From Planctomycetota bacterium (GTDB taxonomy: Bacteria; Planctomycetota; Phycisphaerae; Phycisphaerales; UBA5793), in assembly GCA_013112555.1 (NCBI GenBank), contig JABFGK010000001.1, positions 62,001-126,000 on the forward strand: 64,000 bases of DNA, read 5' to 3'. Below the pieces are notes generated by a model. That model had not been told where the DNA came from. It did not search any database and was given only the letters and a program-made list of their open reading frames with translations. This document shows, in pieces, positions 36,225 through 45,667 of the stretch. Made by a program: the position numbers and the translations under genes. Each line of letters starts with the position of its first letter. Position 1 is the stretch's first letter.

Positions 36225-37043
36225 ATGCAAGTCAGGTTACAAAGCCGCAGGCTGTGCGCACCCCTGTGCCGGTCTGCGGCTGCTCTTTTGATATGTACGG
36301 CCGCCGCAGTGTCCGGATGCTGTTCGTCGACATGTCCCGTCAATGACGACGACACGTCGCAGGCCCGTCCTGAGCCTCAGCGGCTGTGGCAGGTCCTGTT
36401 CGGGGACGGCACGGGCCTGTCGCAATGGGTGACAACGACCGGTGATCCGGTAATCGGCTGGGTGATCCAGGACGATCCGCTGGCGATCACACCCGGCGAA
36501 GGTGAGCCGACGCTCTGCATTGTGCCTGGCAGCGGTAGCATCATGACGCGAGAGACATTCTCAGACTTCGAGTTCCATCTCGAGTTCATGGTGCCGACCG
36601 GCTTACCCGACGATGTCACCGGTCAGAATCGCGGCAACAGCGGCGTGTATATCCAGCGAAGGTATGAAGTGCAGATTCTGGATTCATATGGCCTGCCGCC
36701 GGGGAATCGTGATTGCGGGGCAGTGTACAATTTCAAAGCCCCGGCTGTCAACGCAAGTAAGCCGGCCGGCCAATGGCAGACCTATGACATCACATTCCAC
36801 GCACCCACGTGGTCATTTGAAGATGATGGCAGTGGGGGGCGGACGGCGGTCAAGGCCGCCAACGCTCGCATCACCGTGTATCACAACGGCAATCTGATTC
36901 ACGATGATGTTGAAGTGCCCAACAAAACCGGCGCCGGTTCGCCGGAGGGCCCCGAACCCGGGCCGATCCTGTTGCAGGATCATGGGAATGCAGTGCGGTT
37001 CCGGAATATCAGAATTCGGGAGTTGCAGTATATCAACCACTAA
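36225..37043 (+). CDS. DUF1080 (3-keto-disaccharide hydrolase-type) lipoprotein
   Basis: 272 residues from ATG 36225. The signal segment ends in a lipobox (AAAVSGC). The body is one DUF1080 domain, a concanavalin-like jelly roll: LFGDGTGLSQWVTTTGDPV, FSDFEFHLEFMVP, GNSGVYIQRRYEVQILDSYG, then GAVYNFKAP and GPILLQDHGNAVRFRNIRIR. Proteins of this domain in planctomycetes bind or cleave sugars; some hydrolyse 3-keto-glucosides. It begins 32 bp after the FG-GAP gene on the same strand, so the two likely share a transcript. Confidence 0.88.
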   Translation: MQVRLQSRRLCAPLCRSAAALLICTAAAVSGCCSSTCPVNDDDTSQARPEPQRLWQVLFGDGTGLSQWVTTTGDPVIGWVIQDDPLAITPGEGEPTLCIVPGSGSIMTRETFSDFEFHLEFMVPTGLPDDVTGQNRGNSGVYIQRRYEVQILDSYGLPPGNRDCGAVYNFKAPAVNASKPAGQWQTYDITFHAPTWSFEDDGSGGRTAVKAANARITVYHNGNLIHDDVEVPNKTGAGSPEGPEPGPILLQDHGNAVRFRNIRIRELQYINH

Positions 37044-37090
37044 AGCCTTGCCTGCTTCTGGTAATTATCGCGCTACATACATAACCTCAC

Positions 37091-38068
37091 TCAGGCCGAG
37101 GTTATGCGCGAGCCTACATTAGGTATCTCCCGCCAATGTCCAATAGCAATTGCCTGCCCATAAGGGCGCTCGGGCACACCTTCTTCCAGTTGAGGAAAAG
37201 TGTTCTCTATCATTACACCTACTACATAGCCATTTGCATCTACTAATGGTGCACCACTTAGTGCCGGTCCACTTGGGAATGAAACGGTGAAATATTTAAC
37301 GCCTACGTAACTACTTAATACAGATTCTATTCTTCCGACATGCATGACCATACCAGTATCACGATATGGAATTCTAGGGAATCCAATGGCAGCTACGGCT
37401 TCACCTACTTCCGGCAACCGCTCTTGTGTTAATATGTACGTGCTCGGGTGACCTTCTGGCAACTGCACATTAGCAACTGCTAGGTCCACTCCGCCATTCT
37501 TGTCCCACCTCCATCGGACTGATTCAACAGCCACTGGCGAATCGAATGGATATACTAACTCAAGGCTATAGTAGGGATCATGCTCCTCTGTTGCTTCATG
37601 GCACACATTGTGCCCAGCAGTGAGGATGGAGCTGGGGCCGATACGAAATGCGCTGCCAAAGCTTTCGGTTCTCTGCCGTTGATTGCTACGCCTTATCAGA
37701 AAAACCGCAGCTTCGTAGCGCTTTGCCCATAAGGCCCAGTCAGGTTCGCGCCGGCACAACCGCCTGATTGGCTGGCTGACATAATTACATGGTTGTACTG
37801 GATCCGGCCCATCAAAGTTCGGTATCCTTTTCGCGTTGAGTAGTAGCTTGCGATAAACATGATCGTGCTCGCCACGAATCATTCTTAGGAATGCCAGCTT
37901 GCCTCTGACGACATTTAGAATCCACGGCGCCGGGTCATCGCAAACTAGCTGACTTGTGCATGAGGCGTACTTCTCTGCGGATGGCAACGGGATATAACCA
38001 AAAGTTGTGGATGGAGGCGTGAATGAAAAAGGCGGCGTACTCTGGGTTTGTTGTAGTTGCTGCTGCAA
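37091..38068 (-). pseudogene. C-terminal part of retron-type RT fused to trypsin-like protease (split by IS)
   Basis: Only 37091-37999 belongs to the old gene; the first codons up to 38068 are read from the insertion sequence. It opens with the end of an RT thumb region (NVVRGKLAFLRMIRGEHDHV), then a trypsin-like serine protease with His in SILTAGHNV, Asp in GGVDLAVANV and Ser in GPALSGAPLVDANGYVVGVM, i.e. an intact catalytic triad. The phase matches the RT fragment at 39426: both sides read Gly-Tyr across a shared ATAACC. The DNA here is visibly AT-richer than its neighbours. As it stands, no start or promoter of its own is evident. Confidence 0.8.
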
Positions 38069-39425
38069 ACCCCCCAGCGGCCCACGCGGGCCAGGAGTAC
38101 ACCACCATGACAGAGACTATGACCGACTCACTGCCATTTCCAATGACCACCGGCACTGCCGCCCCCTCCGGCTGTCGCGATGTGCTGGGCGACATTCTGC
38201 GTCAGGGGGCTCAGCGGCTGCTGGCCGAGGCCGTCGAGGCCGAGGTGGCGACCTGGATCGAGGCCCGTGCTCATCTGGTCGACGAACGGACCGGCCACCG
38301 GCACGTGGTCCGCAACGGCCATCTGCCGGAACGCACGCTCGTGACCCAGGTCGGGCCGATGACGGTCAGACAGCCGCGGGTGCGGGATCGCCGACCGGCG
38401 GGCCAGGCCGAGCAGTTTACCTCGGCGATCCTGCCTCCTTACCTGCGCAAGAGCAAGGCGATCGAGGAACTCATCCCCTGGCTGTATCTGAAGGGGATCT
38501 CCACCGGCGACTTCGGTGAAGCGTTGCAGGCTCTGGTCGGATCGCAGGCGGCCGGCCTGTCGGCGGCCACCATCACCCGCCTGCTCGAGTCGTGGCAGGA
38601 GGAACATCACACGTGGTCGAAGCGCTCATTGACTGACAAACAGTATGTGTACGTCTGGGCCGACGGCGTGCATTTTAATATCCGGCTGGAGGAAGATCGG
38701 CAGTGCATACTCGTGCTGATGGGAGCCACGCCGGAAGGGAAGAAGGAACTGATTGCGGTGACCGACGGCTATCGCGAGAGTGAACAGTCATGGAAGACGC
38801 TGTTGCTGGATCTGAAGTCGCGCGGGCTGGAGATCGACCCGAAACTGGCGACCGGCGACGGGGCCCTGGGCTTCTGGAAGGCGTTGCCGCAGGTGTTCGG
38901 TACGACGCGCAGCCAGCCGCTGCTGGGTGCACAAGACGGCCAACGTGCTGGACTGCCTTCCCAAACGGGTGCAGCCGCAGGCCAAGCGGATGCTGCACGA
39001 GATTTACATGGCCGCGACGAAGCGGGAGGCGGAGCAGGCGTTCGACCTGTTCCTGTCGACCTACGAAGCGAAGTACCCGAAGGCGACGGCCTGCCTGGCG
39101 AAGGATCGCGATCAGTTATTAACATTCTACGACTTCCCGGCTGAGCACTGGATCCACCTTCGCACGACGAACCCGATCGAGAGCGTGTTCGCGACCGTGC
39201 GGCTGAGACACCGACGCACGAAGGGCAACGGGAGCCGTCGGGCGTGCCTGACGATGGTGTTCAAGTTGATGCAGAGCGCCTCGAAGCGCTGGCGGGCGTT
39301 GAACGGTCCCGCCCTCATCCCCGATGTGATCGCCGGCGTCGTGTTCGCCGACGGAATCAAACCCACGGAGGTCGCCGCCTGATTGATCATGTCATTCATG
39401 CACACTCGATACACAACTCTTGACA
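38000..39425 (+). mobile_element. IS256-family insertion sequence
   Basis: About 1.43 kb, the usual IS256 size, with one transposase gene. The ends are related inverted repeats: AAAAGTTGTGGATGGAGGCG at the left, and CAAGAGTTGTGTATCGAGTG as the reverse complement of the right end. Directly outside lie identical ATAACC hexamers (37994-37999 and 39426-39431), the probable target duplication; IS256 elements normally duplicate 8-9 bp, so two bases may have changed. It interrupts the retron RT-protease gene. Its GC-rich coding sequence contrasts with the AT-richer flanks. Confidence 0.85.
38107..39382 (+). pseudogene. IS256-family transposase, frame broken near 38,917
   Basis: Start ATG 38107; about 424 residues if the frame is restored. 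The mutator-type DDE residues are present: first Asp in YVWADGVHFN, second Asp in LATGDGALGFWKAL, Glu in TTNPIESVFATVRLRH. GNGHLPERTLVTQVGPMTVR and the C-terminal SRRACLTMVFKLMQSASKRW are standard IS256 signatures. One extra C in GCAGCCAGCCGCTG (about 38911-38922) shifts the frame. Dropping it gives SQRCWVHKTANVLD, the expected family sequence. IS256 transposases do not use programmed frameshifting, so this is decay or a sequence error. Confidence 0.88.
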
Positions 39426-40406
39426 ATAACCCGATGGCAACAAACCAACAGTACTACACGAATGTATTAGCGCGCGCAACTGACGCACATATGACCGCCT
39501 CACGTTTACAACTTCATTGACCACTAAACCAGTAACTGTCTGTCGACGCAGGCGTGAGCGAAGGCGTGTTTTGCCCTCTCTAATAGTGAAGCCGTGCTCG
39601 GCTAACAGATCCCGAAGCACTACACCAACTTCGCAAGTGTCATGTTCATCCTGTCTGACAATGTCGGAAGGAAAGGTACGGAGATTGGTGGACAACGTGA
39701 TGTCATCTGCATAGCGAGTGTATGTTAGGCGGTTATTGCTTGCCATCTGCAGCATTGCAGAGTCCAATGGCCCACAGACCATATTCGCAACAATAGGCGA
39801 AGTTGGAGCCCCTTGTGGGAGATGGCCATCATCGTGGCAGGCAAGCTGCGCAAGTACGCTCGCGGCAGGTGGAGCGACACCATAGGGTGGCGACTGGAGG
39901 ATGCCGCGCACTCTGCCGAAGTGAATTGATGGGAAGAAGTTGTCTAGATCGATGGTGAGGACATGTTGTTTACAGACGTGCGGGTTAGCATTGTTGGCAA
40001 CGGACCTGCCAAGTACAAAACCAGTTACACAGGGCTTTGCAGCGTATATTAGTGTTAGTATTCTTAGAAGCTTGTCTTGAAGTATGCGGAGGGGGATCGG
40101 TGGTACGCAGATGCGCCGTGTGCCGCCATGTGACTTTGGCAAAGAGCGTTCTTTGTACTGGCAGCGGACTTTGTCCACGTAGAGGTACCATCGAAGTGAG
40201 CGTGGTTGTATCTCAAGCAGGTCGGCAACATCTTCCAGAGCACGTAGTGCACGAAACTTGGTGCGAAGTTCATTATCCGATGCTCGTAGGAAGGGCTGAG
40301 GTTGAGAATGCAAAAGCGGCAAGGCCGAAGTCCTCCGGCATTCTGCCTCCCGCCCGGAGCAGCCTGCGTGACGCAAGGCAACTGGGCAAGCTGATGTAGG
40401 AAACAA
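39396..40406 (-). pseudogene. Retron-type reverse transcriptase, N-terminal part (split by IS)
   Basis: The old gene spans 40406-39426; the last ten codons come from the insertion sequence. RT motifs are in order: VLTIDLDNFFPSIHFGRV (motif A), HLPQGAPTSPIVANMV (motif B), YTRYADDITLS (motif C, catalytic YADD). The retron-specific NAxxH (NANPH) and VTG (QTVTGLVVN) are both present. Joined to 37993-37091 it gives a protein of about 627 residues, RT plus trypsin-like protease. Such RT-protease fusions are, from memory, one of the described retron types. The true start is uncertain: TTG 40406 opens the frame, and the conserved part begins near 40290. Confidence 0.85.
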
Positions 40407-40833
40407 GCACGTTGCCGGTTGCGGATCGCAACCGAAATCAATTACCGGTGAAGCCTCGGCCTGCCGTAAGAAAAGTATAGCTGGTGTTGATAGGGTAGGT
40501 CAAGGGCCGGCCTTGAGAAGCAAAGTGAGTTTTCATGTTGCACGGATGCCGAGGAACCGGTCCGGGTGCCACGAGTGATCCGAGCGTGAACGAGGGCTAA
40601 CCGTGTTCAGGAGGCACCCCCGCGCGTCACGCTCGTCGCTCGTGCGGTGTATGCATGCACGTCCGGCAGTAGGAATTAATTCCTACTGCCAGTCCTACAA
40701 GCCTCGCGTGTCAGCATGCGGGACTGAGCCCGGAAGGGCTCAGATCATGTAGCGCCCGCTCCCTCTTGGTCGTGGCCAGTCGGAGTGGGGCGCATGCCCT
40801 TCGACGATGCTCAGGCTCTTCGACAATGTGCCC
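40407..40833. other. Non-coding region upstream of the retron RT, possible msr-msd RNA
   Basis: In the RT direction this 427-bp stretch precedes the RT, where retron ncRNAs lie. The strongest structure is a perfect 8-bp hairpin at 40416-40434 (CGGTTGCG-GAT-CGCAACCG) just before the RT frame. Further pairing is possible around 40300-40380 on the minus strand. I could not identify the a1/a2 inverted repeats or the branching G with confidence. The left half toward GH95 holds the 26-bp palindrome at 40665-40690 and a short CCCCTAC repeat remnant. Confidence 0.35.
40665..40690. repeat. 26-bp perfect palindrome, copy 1
   Basis: A perfect palindrome centred on GGAATTAATTCC with arms GGCAGTA/TACTGCC. 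An identical 26-bp copy is at 57403-57428. Both lie in non-coding DNA. Confidence 0.8.
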
Positions 40834-43740
40834 CTACTGTCCGGCCAGGATCGTGTACTTCACACCCTCCTCCGCCGTGAACACGATCAACCCTGCTTCC
40901 GTCCGTGTCATCGGCACGGCGGCTGCATCATCATCACTTCCCGCACGAATCACTACGCCCTCCATCACAGCCACCGGCACGCGCACATGACACGGCCCGG
41001 TCTCTTGCGCACTGATCCGTGCGCGGGTTAGCTGCCCCTCTTCCCACGCAATATCCACCTCGTACCCGCCCCGTGCCTTCAGCCCCTCCACCTGCCCGCT
41101 CGGCCAGGCAGCCGGCAGCGCCGGCAACAAGTCAATCACCCCCTCATGGGATTGCAGCAGCATCTCAGCCATCCCGGCCGTCCCGCCGAAGTTGCCGTCA
41201 ATCTGGAACGGCGGGTGATTGTCAAACAGGTTCGGGTGTGTCGACTTGGCCAGCAGCAGACGCAGGTTGTCGTGGGCAAAGTCGCCGTCCCGGAAGCGAG
41301 CGCCGAAGTTAATCATCCACGCCCGTGACCACCCGGTATGGCCGCCACCATGCTGTAGCCGATAGTCGAGTGACTTCTTCGCAGCCGCGGCCAGTTCGGG
41401 TGTGCCAAAAACGGAAATCTGATTCCCCGGGTGAAATGCATACAGATGCGACATATGCCGATGCCCCGGTTCTGCTTCGTCGTACTCACGGTCCCATTCC
41501 ATCAGCCGCCCGTCCGATCCGATCCTGGGTGGTGACAAGTCAGTCAACGCAGCACGCACATGATCAAGAAACGCCTGTTCATCGGAATCAGCCTTGTTGA
41601 ATCGACCCAGCGCTTCGGCGGCCTCCAGCACGTTGGAAAACACCTCGTGGATGATCTCCTGGTCCATCGCCGTACCCATTGACAGACTGTGGCGGGTGCC
41701 GTCGAGAATGTAGGTATTCTCGGGCGACGTCGTCGGGCCGGAGACAAGCAGGCCGGTGTCGGGATCGGGTGTGAGCCAGTCGAGATAGAACGTTGCCACC
41801 TCACATAAGAAGGGGTAGGCCGGGTCAGCCAGGAACTCGTGATCGAGCGTGTAGCGATAGTGTTCCATCATGTGGGCCGAGCACCAGCCGGCACCATGCG
41901 GCCACATCCCCCAGACATTGCGCCCCTGCACTGCCGACCACATCCAGGCATCGGTCACATGGCCGAAGGCAATGCCGTCGCATCCGAAACTGCGGGCCAT
42001 TTCACGGCCGGTCGGCACGCACCCTTCCAGCAAATCGAACATCGGCAGATGACATTCCGACAGGTTTGTTACCTCGGCCGGCCAGTAGTTCATCTGCAGG
42101 TTGATATTAAGGTGGTAATCCGCGTTCCACGGCGCTTCGATGTGTTCGTTCCACAGACCCTGCAGATTGGCCGGCATCGTGCCCGGCCGCGATGAACACA
42201 TCAGCAGATACCGCCCGAACTGAAAGTACAGTGCTTCCAATCCCGGATCAACCGCACCTTCGACCTGTTGCAGGCGTGCGAGGCGCTGGTCGGTGGGCAA
42301 TGAGACAAGGTCAATCTGGTTGCCGTTATCATCGGTGACCGGTAGACCCTTGAGTGTGAGATCGACTCGCCGGAACAGGCGCTGATGTTCCGCGATATGG
42401 CGTGTTTCCAACGTTAATAGGTTCAAGAGTGCCTCTTCGAGAATCTCTATGCAACTCACCATCAGTGATTGGGCCGACAGCCCTGTCGGATCTTTGAAGT
42501 TGTAATCAGTAGCAGCCGTCAGGAGGATGACGACGTGTGAAGCGTTCCTGACTTCGAGGCGAGTGGTTCGCTCGTCAGTGACAAACACTGAATCGGAATC
42601 CGGGTCAGTCAGGGCTTGCATAATCGAGCAGAAGTGGACTCCGGGATGGGTCCCATTGTGAGTGGCCTGGCCGCTGATCATGAGTCGGTTGGCCCCCGCC
42701 ACTTCCGTGGTGGCATCAACCGGCCGAGTCAGTTCAAGGTCAAACTCCAGCGCGCCCGGCACACTGGCTTCCATCGTGATCACAATCACGTCATCAGGCA
42801 CACTCGCATACACGTTTCGGCTGTAGGTGCATCCATCGACCGTGTACCGTGTCGTCGCGATGGCATTGTCCAAATTAAGTGAGCGGCGGTAATCCTCCGG
42901 GACTGACGTGTTGTGTATCGTGACGTTGTCCGCGAGTGATCCCGGCCCCCCGATGTTGGTCACGGGGATGACAAGGCGATTCCGACCGGTGACCACGTAT
43001 TGGGTGATGTCGAAGGTATACGGACGATTCCATGCAGTGGTCTTGCCGACGATGTGATTGTTCAGAATGACGATTGAAGCATCGTCGATCGGCGAGAGAT
43101 TGAGTTCGAGCGGTGTCTGTTGGAGTTGCTCCTCCGAAATGGTAAAGGTGGCAGCGAATGCCGTAGTGCTGTGTTCGGGGACGGAGCGGCCGTCGGCGGT
43201 CTCGGCCACCGGGGACCAGGTGTCGGGATCGAGGTCGGCCAGCCAGGATTCGTCCTGAGACTCCTCAACGGTGACAGTCGGCCCGCGGCGCCAGCCGGTC
43301 ACACTGATCGGCTGTTGAGGTTCTGATTCCGGATAGTGCATCCGCAGCGTCAGGTCCCCGAGTGTCTGATGGCTCCGTGGCGAGATGCGTGGCACCATGA
43401 TGCGATCCTGGACCAGTTGTTCGCCTGCCACCGGGTCGCCGTTGAAGAACAGGCGGCGTGCCTCAGCCAGCACCTCGGTCAGGTTGTCGTCATTGTCGGG
43501 GCAGGGCGGGCCGGCCCAGATGGACTCCTCATTGAGTTGAATCCGCTCCTCCCACCCGTCCCCGAACACCATGGCCCCGAGCCGCCCGTTCCCCACCGGC
43601 AGGGCTGCGGTCCACGAATCGGCCGGCTGAGTGTACCACAGCGTCCGGTCCGGCCTGTCTTGCATCGCACGCGTGTCTGTCCCTGCTGCAGCGATCAGAA
43701 TGCCTGCAACAACGGCACAGGTCGTGGAATATCGCATCAT
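40834..43740 (-). CDS. Secreted glycoside hydrolase family 95 (alpha-L-fucosidase-type)
   Basis: 968 residues from ATG 43740 (AGGA about 10 nt upstream; ATG 43770 is an alternative). Signal peptide CAVVAGILIAAAGTDTRA. The GH95 N-domain starts LWYTQPADSWTAALPVGNGR, LGAMVFGDGWEERIQLNEES. Catalytic-domain marks are NINLQMNYWPAEVTNLSECH, with the paired Asn, and PFQIDGNFGGTAGMAEMLLQ, with the catalytic Asp. An insertion of about 120 residues in the N-domain (around 145-260: AFAATFTISEEQLQQTPLEL to NRLVIPVTNIGGPGSL) looks like a galactose-binding beta-sandwich. It should release terminal alpha-1,2-linked fucose or galactose from glycans. Confidence 0.92.
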   Translation of the reverse strand: MMRYSTTCAVVAGILIAAAGTDTRAMQDRPDRTLWYTQPADSWTAALPVGNGRLGAMVFGDGWEERIQLNEESIWAGPPCPDNDDNLTEVLAEARRLFFNGDPVAGEQLVQDRIMVPRISPRSHQTLGDLTLRMHYPESEPQQPISVTGWRRGPTVTVEESQDESWLADLDPDTWSPVAETADGRSVPEHSTTAFAATFTISEEQLQQTPLELNLSPIDDASIVILNNHIVGKTTAWNRPYTFDITQYVVTGRNRLVIPVTNIGGPGSLADNVTIHNTSVPEDYRRSLNLDNAIATTRYTVDGCTYSRNVYASVPDDVIVITMEASVPGALEFDLELTRPVDATTEVAGANRLMISGQATHNGTHPGVHFCSIMQALTDPDSDSVFVTDERTTRLEVRNASHVVILLTAATDYNFKDPTGLSAQSLMVSCIEILEEALLNLLTLETRHIAEHQRLFRRVDLTLKGLPVTDDNGNQIDLVSLPTDQRLARLQQVEGAVDPGLEALYFQFGRYLLMCSSRPGTMPANLQGLWNEHIEAPWNADYHLNINLQMNYWPAEVTNLSECHLPMFDLLEGCVPTGREMARSFGCDGIAFGHVTDAWMWSAVQGRNVWGMWPHGAGWCSAHMMEHYRYTLDHEFLADPAYPFLCEVATFYLDWLTPDPDTGLLVSGPTTSPENTYILDGTRHSLSMGTAMDQEIIHEVFSNVLEAAEALGRFNKADSDEQAFLDHVRAALTDLSPPRIGSDGRLMEWDREYDEAEPGHRHMSHLYAFHPGNQISVFGTPELAAAAKKSLDYRLQHGGGHTGWSRAWMINFGARFRDGDFAHDNLRLLLAKSTHPNLFDNHPPFQIDGNFGGTAGMAEMLLQSHEGVIDLLPALPAAWPSGQVEGLKARGGYEVDIAWEEGQLTRARISAQETGPCHVRVPVAVMEGVVIRAGSDDDAAAVPMTRTEAGLIVFTAEEGVKYTILAGQ

Positions 43741-43928
43741 GGCACGTGTCCTCGTTTCTGACTCACTCATAGAGAGAGGCTGAATATGTCCGCGGTGGGT
43801 CAGGCAGGCCGAACCTGGCACCACTCCTGATCGTAGGGGAAGTCTCAGACGCGGCAGTATTCTGCCGATTGATCGAATCAGATAATCGTATCAACAATTT
43901 CAGCAATGATGAAGGCCAAGGAGCAGAC

Positions 43929-44738
43929 ATGAATACGCACGCACTCGCAGTGAAAGCCGAACCGGCCATGACGACTCGGCTCGGCATTCTCACCGTTGCA
44001 CTGGCCTGTACCGCAGCATTCTTCCTGGCAGCGCCGGGCGCCCTGGCCCAGAACGCTGACCATGCCAAACACGCCCAGGAGACAAAGAATGCCAAACAGC
44101 AGGAAACGCAGACTGCCACAGACGAGGAGACCGTCGGCGACGGCTACTTCCTTGACGTCTGCCCCGTCAGCGGCGAGGAGTTGAGTACCAAAGAAGGCGA
44201 ATACATCAACTACCACTACAAGGGTCGCGAAATACGACTCTGCTGCAAGGGCTGCGTCAAGAAGATCGCCAAGGATCCTGAGAAGTACATCGAGAAACTC
44301 GACAAGAAACTGATCAAGATGCAAAAGGAATGGTACCCGATGGACACCTGCCTCGTCACCGACGAGGAACTCGGGGCCGGCGACATGGGGGAACCGATCG
44401 ACTACCTCCACGGCAACCGGCTTGTCCGCTTCTGCTGCAAGGGATGCATCCGTCGCTTCGAGAAGGACCCGGATCCCTACCTCGAGAAACTCGATGCTGC
44501 TGTCATCGAAAAGCAGAAGGACAACTACCCGGTCGAGACCTGCCTCGTCTCCGGTGAAGCACTCGGAGGCATGGGGGAACCGATCAACTACATCATCGGC
44601 AACCGCCTGATCCGACTCTGCTGCAAGGGGTGTGTCAAATCGGTCGACACGCAGCCGGCCAAGTACATGGCCGCCCTGCGCAAGGCCTACAAGGATGCCG
44701 ACAAGGGCGAAAAGCACGAGAAGGGCGACGACCACTGA
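43929..44738 (+). CDS. Exported protein with three YHS-like Cys repeats
   Basis: 269 residues, signal peptide LTVALACTAAFFLAAPGALA. Three repeats of about 65 residues follow, each a short Cys element plus a CCKGC cluster: VCPVSGEELS ... IRLCCKGCVKKIAKDPEKYI; TCLVTDEELG ... VRFCCKGCIRRFEKDPDPYL; TCLVSGEALG ... IRLCCKGCVKSVDTQPAKYM. This is the YHS/TRASH-like metal-site layout seen in heavy-metal or copper proteins. It is probably periplasmic and metal-binding. The next gene has one such domain, suggesting a joint metal-handling role. AAGGAG lies 7 nt before the ATG. Confidence 0.75.
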   Translation: MNTHALAVKAEPAMTTRLGILTVALACTAAFFLAAPGALAQNADHAKHAQETKNAKQQETQTATDEETVGDGYFLDVCPVSGEELSTKEGEYINYHYKGREIRLCCKGCVKKIAKDPEKYIEKLDKKLIKMQKEWYPMDTCLVTDEELGAGDMGEPIDYLHGNRLVRFCCKGCIRRFEKDPDPYLEKLDAAVIEKQKDNYPVETCLVSGEALGGMGEPINYIIGNRLIRLCCKGCVKSVDTQPAKYMAALRKAYKDADKGEKHEKGDDH

Positions 44739-44770
44739 GTCGATCGCGACGAATAGATGACGTGATTTGA

Positions 44771-44820
44771 GGGGTCGGCGTTCGCTCCATGCAGCGGGGA
44801 GCGGGCCCGGCCCTTTTTTT
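44771..44820 (+). terminator. Rho-independent terminator after the three-repeat YHS gene
   Basis: GGGTCGG pairs with CCGGCCC (one G-U) and CGCTCC with GGAGCG inside it, followed directly by a run of T at 44814-44820. It separates this gene from the next YHS gene. Confidence 0.75.
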
Positions 44821-44864
44821 CCGAAACACTCGTTTCTTTCACGCAGGAAGGAACCTCGTAGACG

Positions 44865-45667
44865 ATGAATCGAGTTCGATTACACTTGATGGCTGGAGTG
44901 ATACTCTGTCTGGCAGTTGCATGGTCGCACATGAGCATCGGGATCGCCTCGGGCCAGCAACAGCAGCCCACTCAGGAACTGACCAATACCTTCTGCCCGG
45001 TGCTTGAAGGGGAAGCGGTCGACCCGAATATCTACGTCGACTTCGAAGGTCAGCGGGTGTACCTGTGCTGCCGGATGTGCAAGCGTGACTTCCTCGAGGA
45101 CCCGGAGCAGTTCCGGGAGGCACTGGCACAGGTCATGCCGGCCTCATTTCAGGAAACGCCGGTAAGCGACGATGTCGCATTGCAGGCCCCACCTCAGAAG
45201 CCGAACCCGGCTCTGAACTGGATCGGTCGCTGGCACCCGATCGCAGCCCACTTCCCAATCGGCCTGATCATCACGGGTGCGCTGCTGCTGGTCATCTCGT
45301 CGTTTCGGCCCCGGTGGACCACCGGGAAGGGCGGTGCCAAGTCGTGCATCTTCCTGGGAACGATCGCAGCAGTGGGGACGGCCGTCCTCGGGTTGATTAA
45401 CAATACATTCAGCGTGCATCCGGAAGCGACCCATGACCTGCGCGCGAAGTGCACGAGTGGGCCGGGCTGGCAGCGGCCGGCATCTCGCTGGTTGCCGGCT
45501 ATCTGCTGTGGACGGCTGCCTGCGCAGAGTGTGCCGGGGGCAAGGGCCATCGGCTGCCGACGTGGGTGACCGTCGGGGCATCGGTTCTGGCTGCGATTGC
45601 CGTGGCCGTGACAGGCCACTTCGGAGCGTCGATTGTCTACGGGACCGATTACTTGTGGCCGTTCTGA
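44865..45667 (+). pseudogene. YHS plus DUF2231 membrane protein, frame broken near 45,443
   Basis: The first frame starts at ATG 44865 with a signal or anchor (MAGVILCLAVAWSHMSIG). A YHS-like domain follows (TFCPVLEGEAVDP ... YLCCRMCKRDFLEDPEQF), then a DUF2231-type membrane part (GRWHPIAAHFPIGLIITGAL, LLLVISSFRP). It shifts after HPEATHDLR. The other frame completes DUF2231: EVHEWAGLAAAGISLVAGYL, LAAIAVAVTGHFGASIVYGT. One missing base in CTGCGCGCGAAGTG restores the family sequence. The intact protein would be about 267 residues with four helices and a periplasmic metal site. Its last 19 bp overlap the convergent next gene. Confidence 0.8.

Noticed and set aside
38000..39425. Programmed frameshift in the transposase
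   Set aside because: IS256-family transposases are made from one frame and there is no slippery heptamer at the break.
37994..39431. A full 8-bp IS256 target duplication
   Set aside because: Only six bases (ATAACC) match exactly on both sides, so I report a candidate duplication only.
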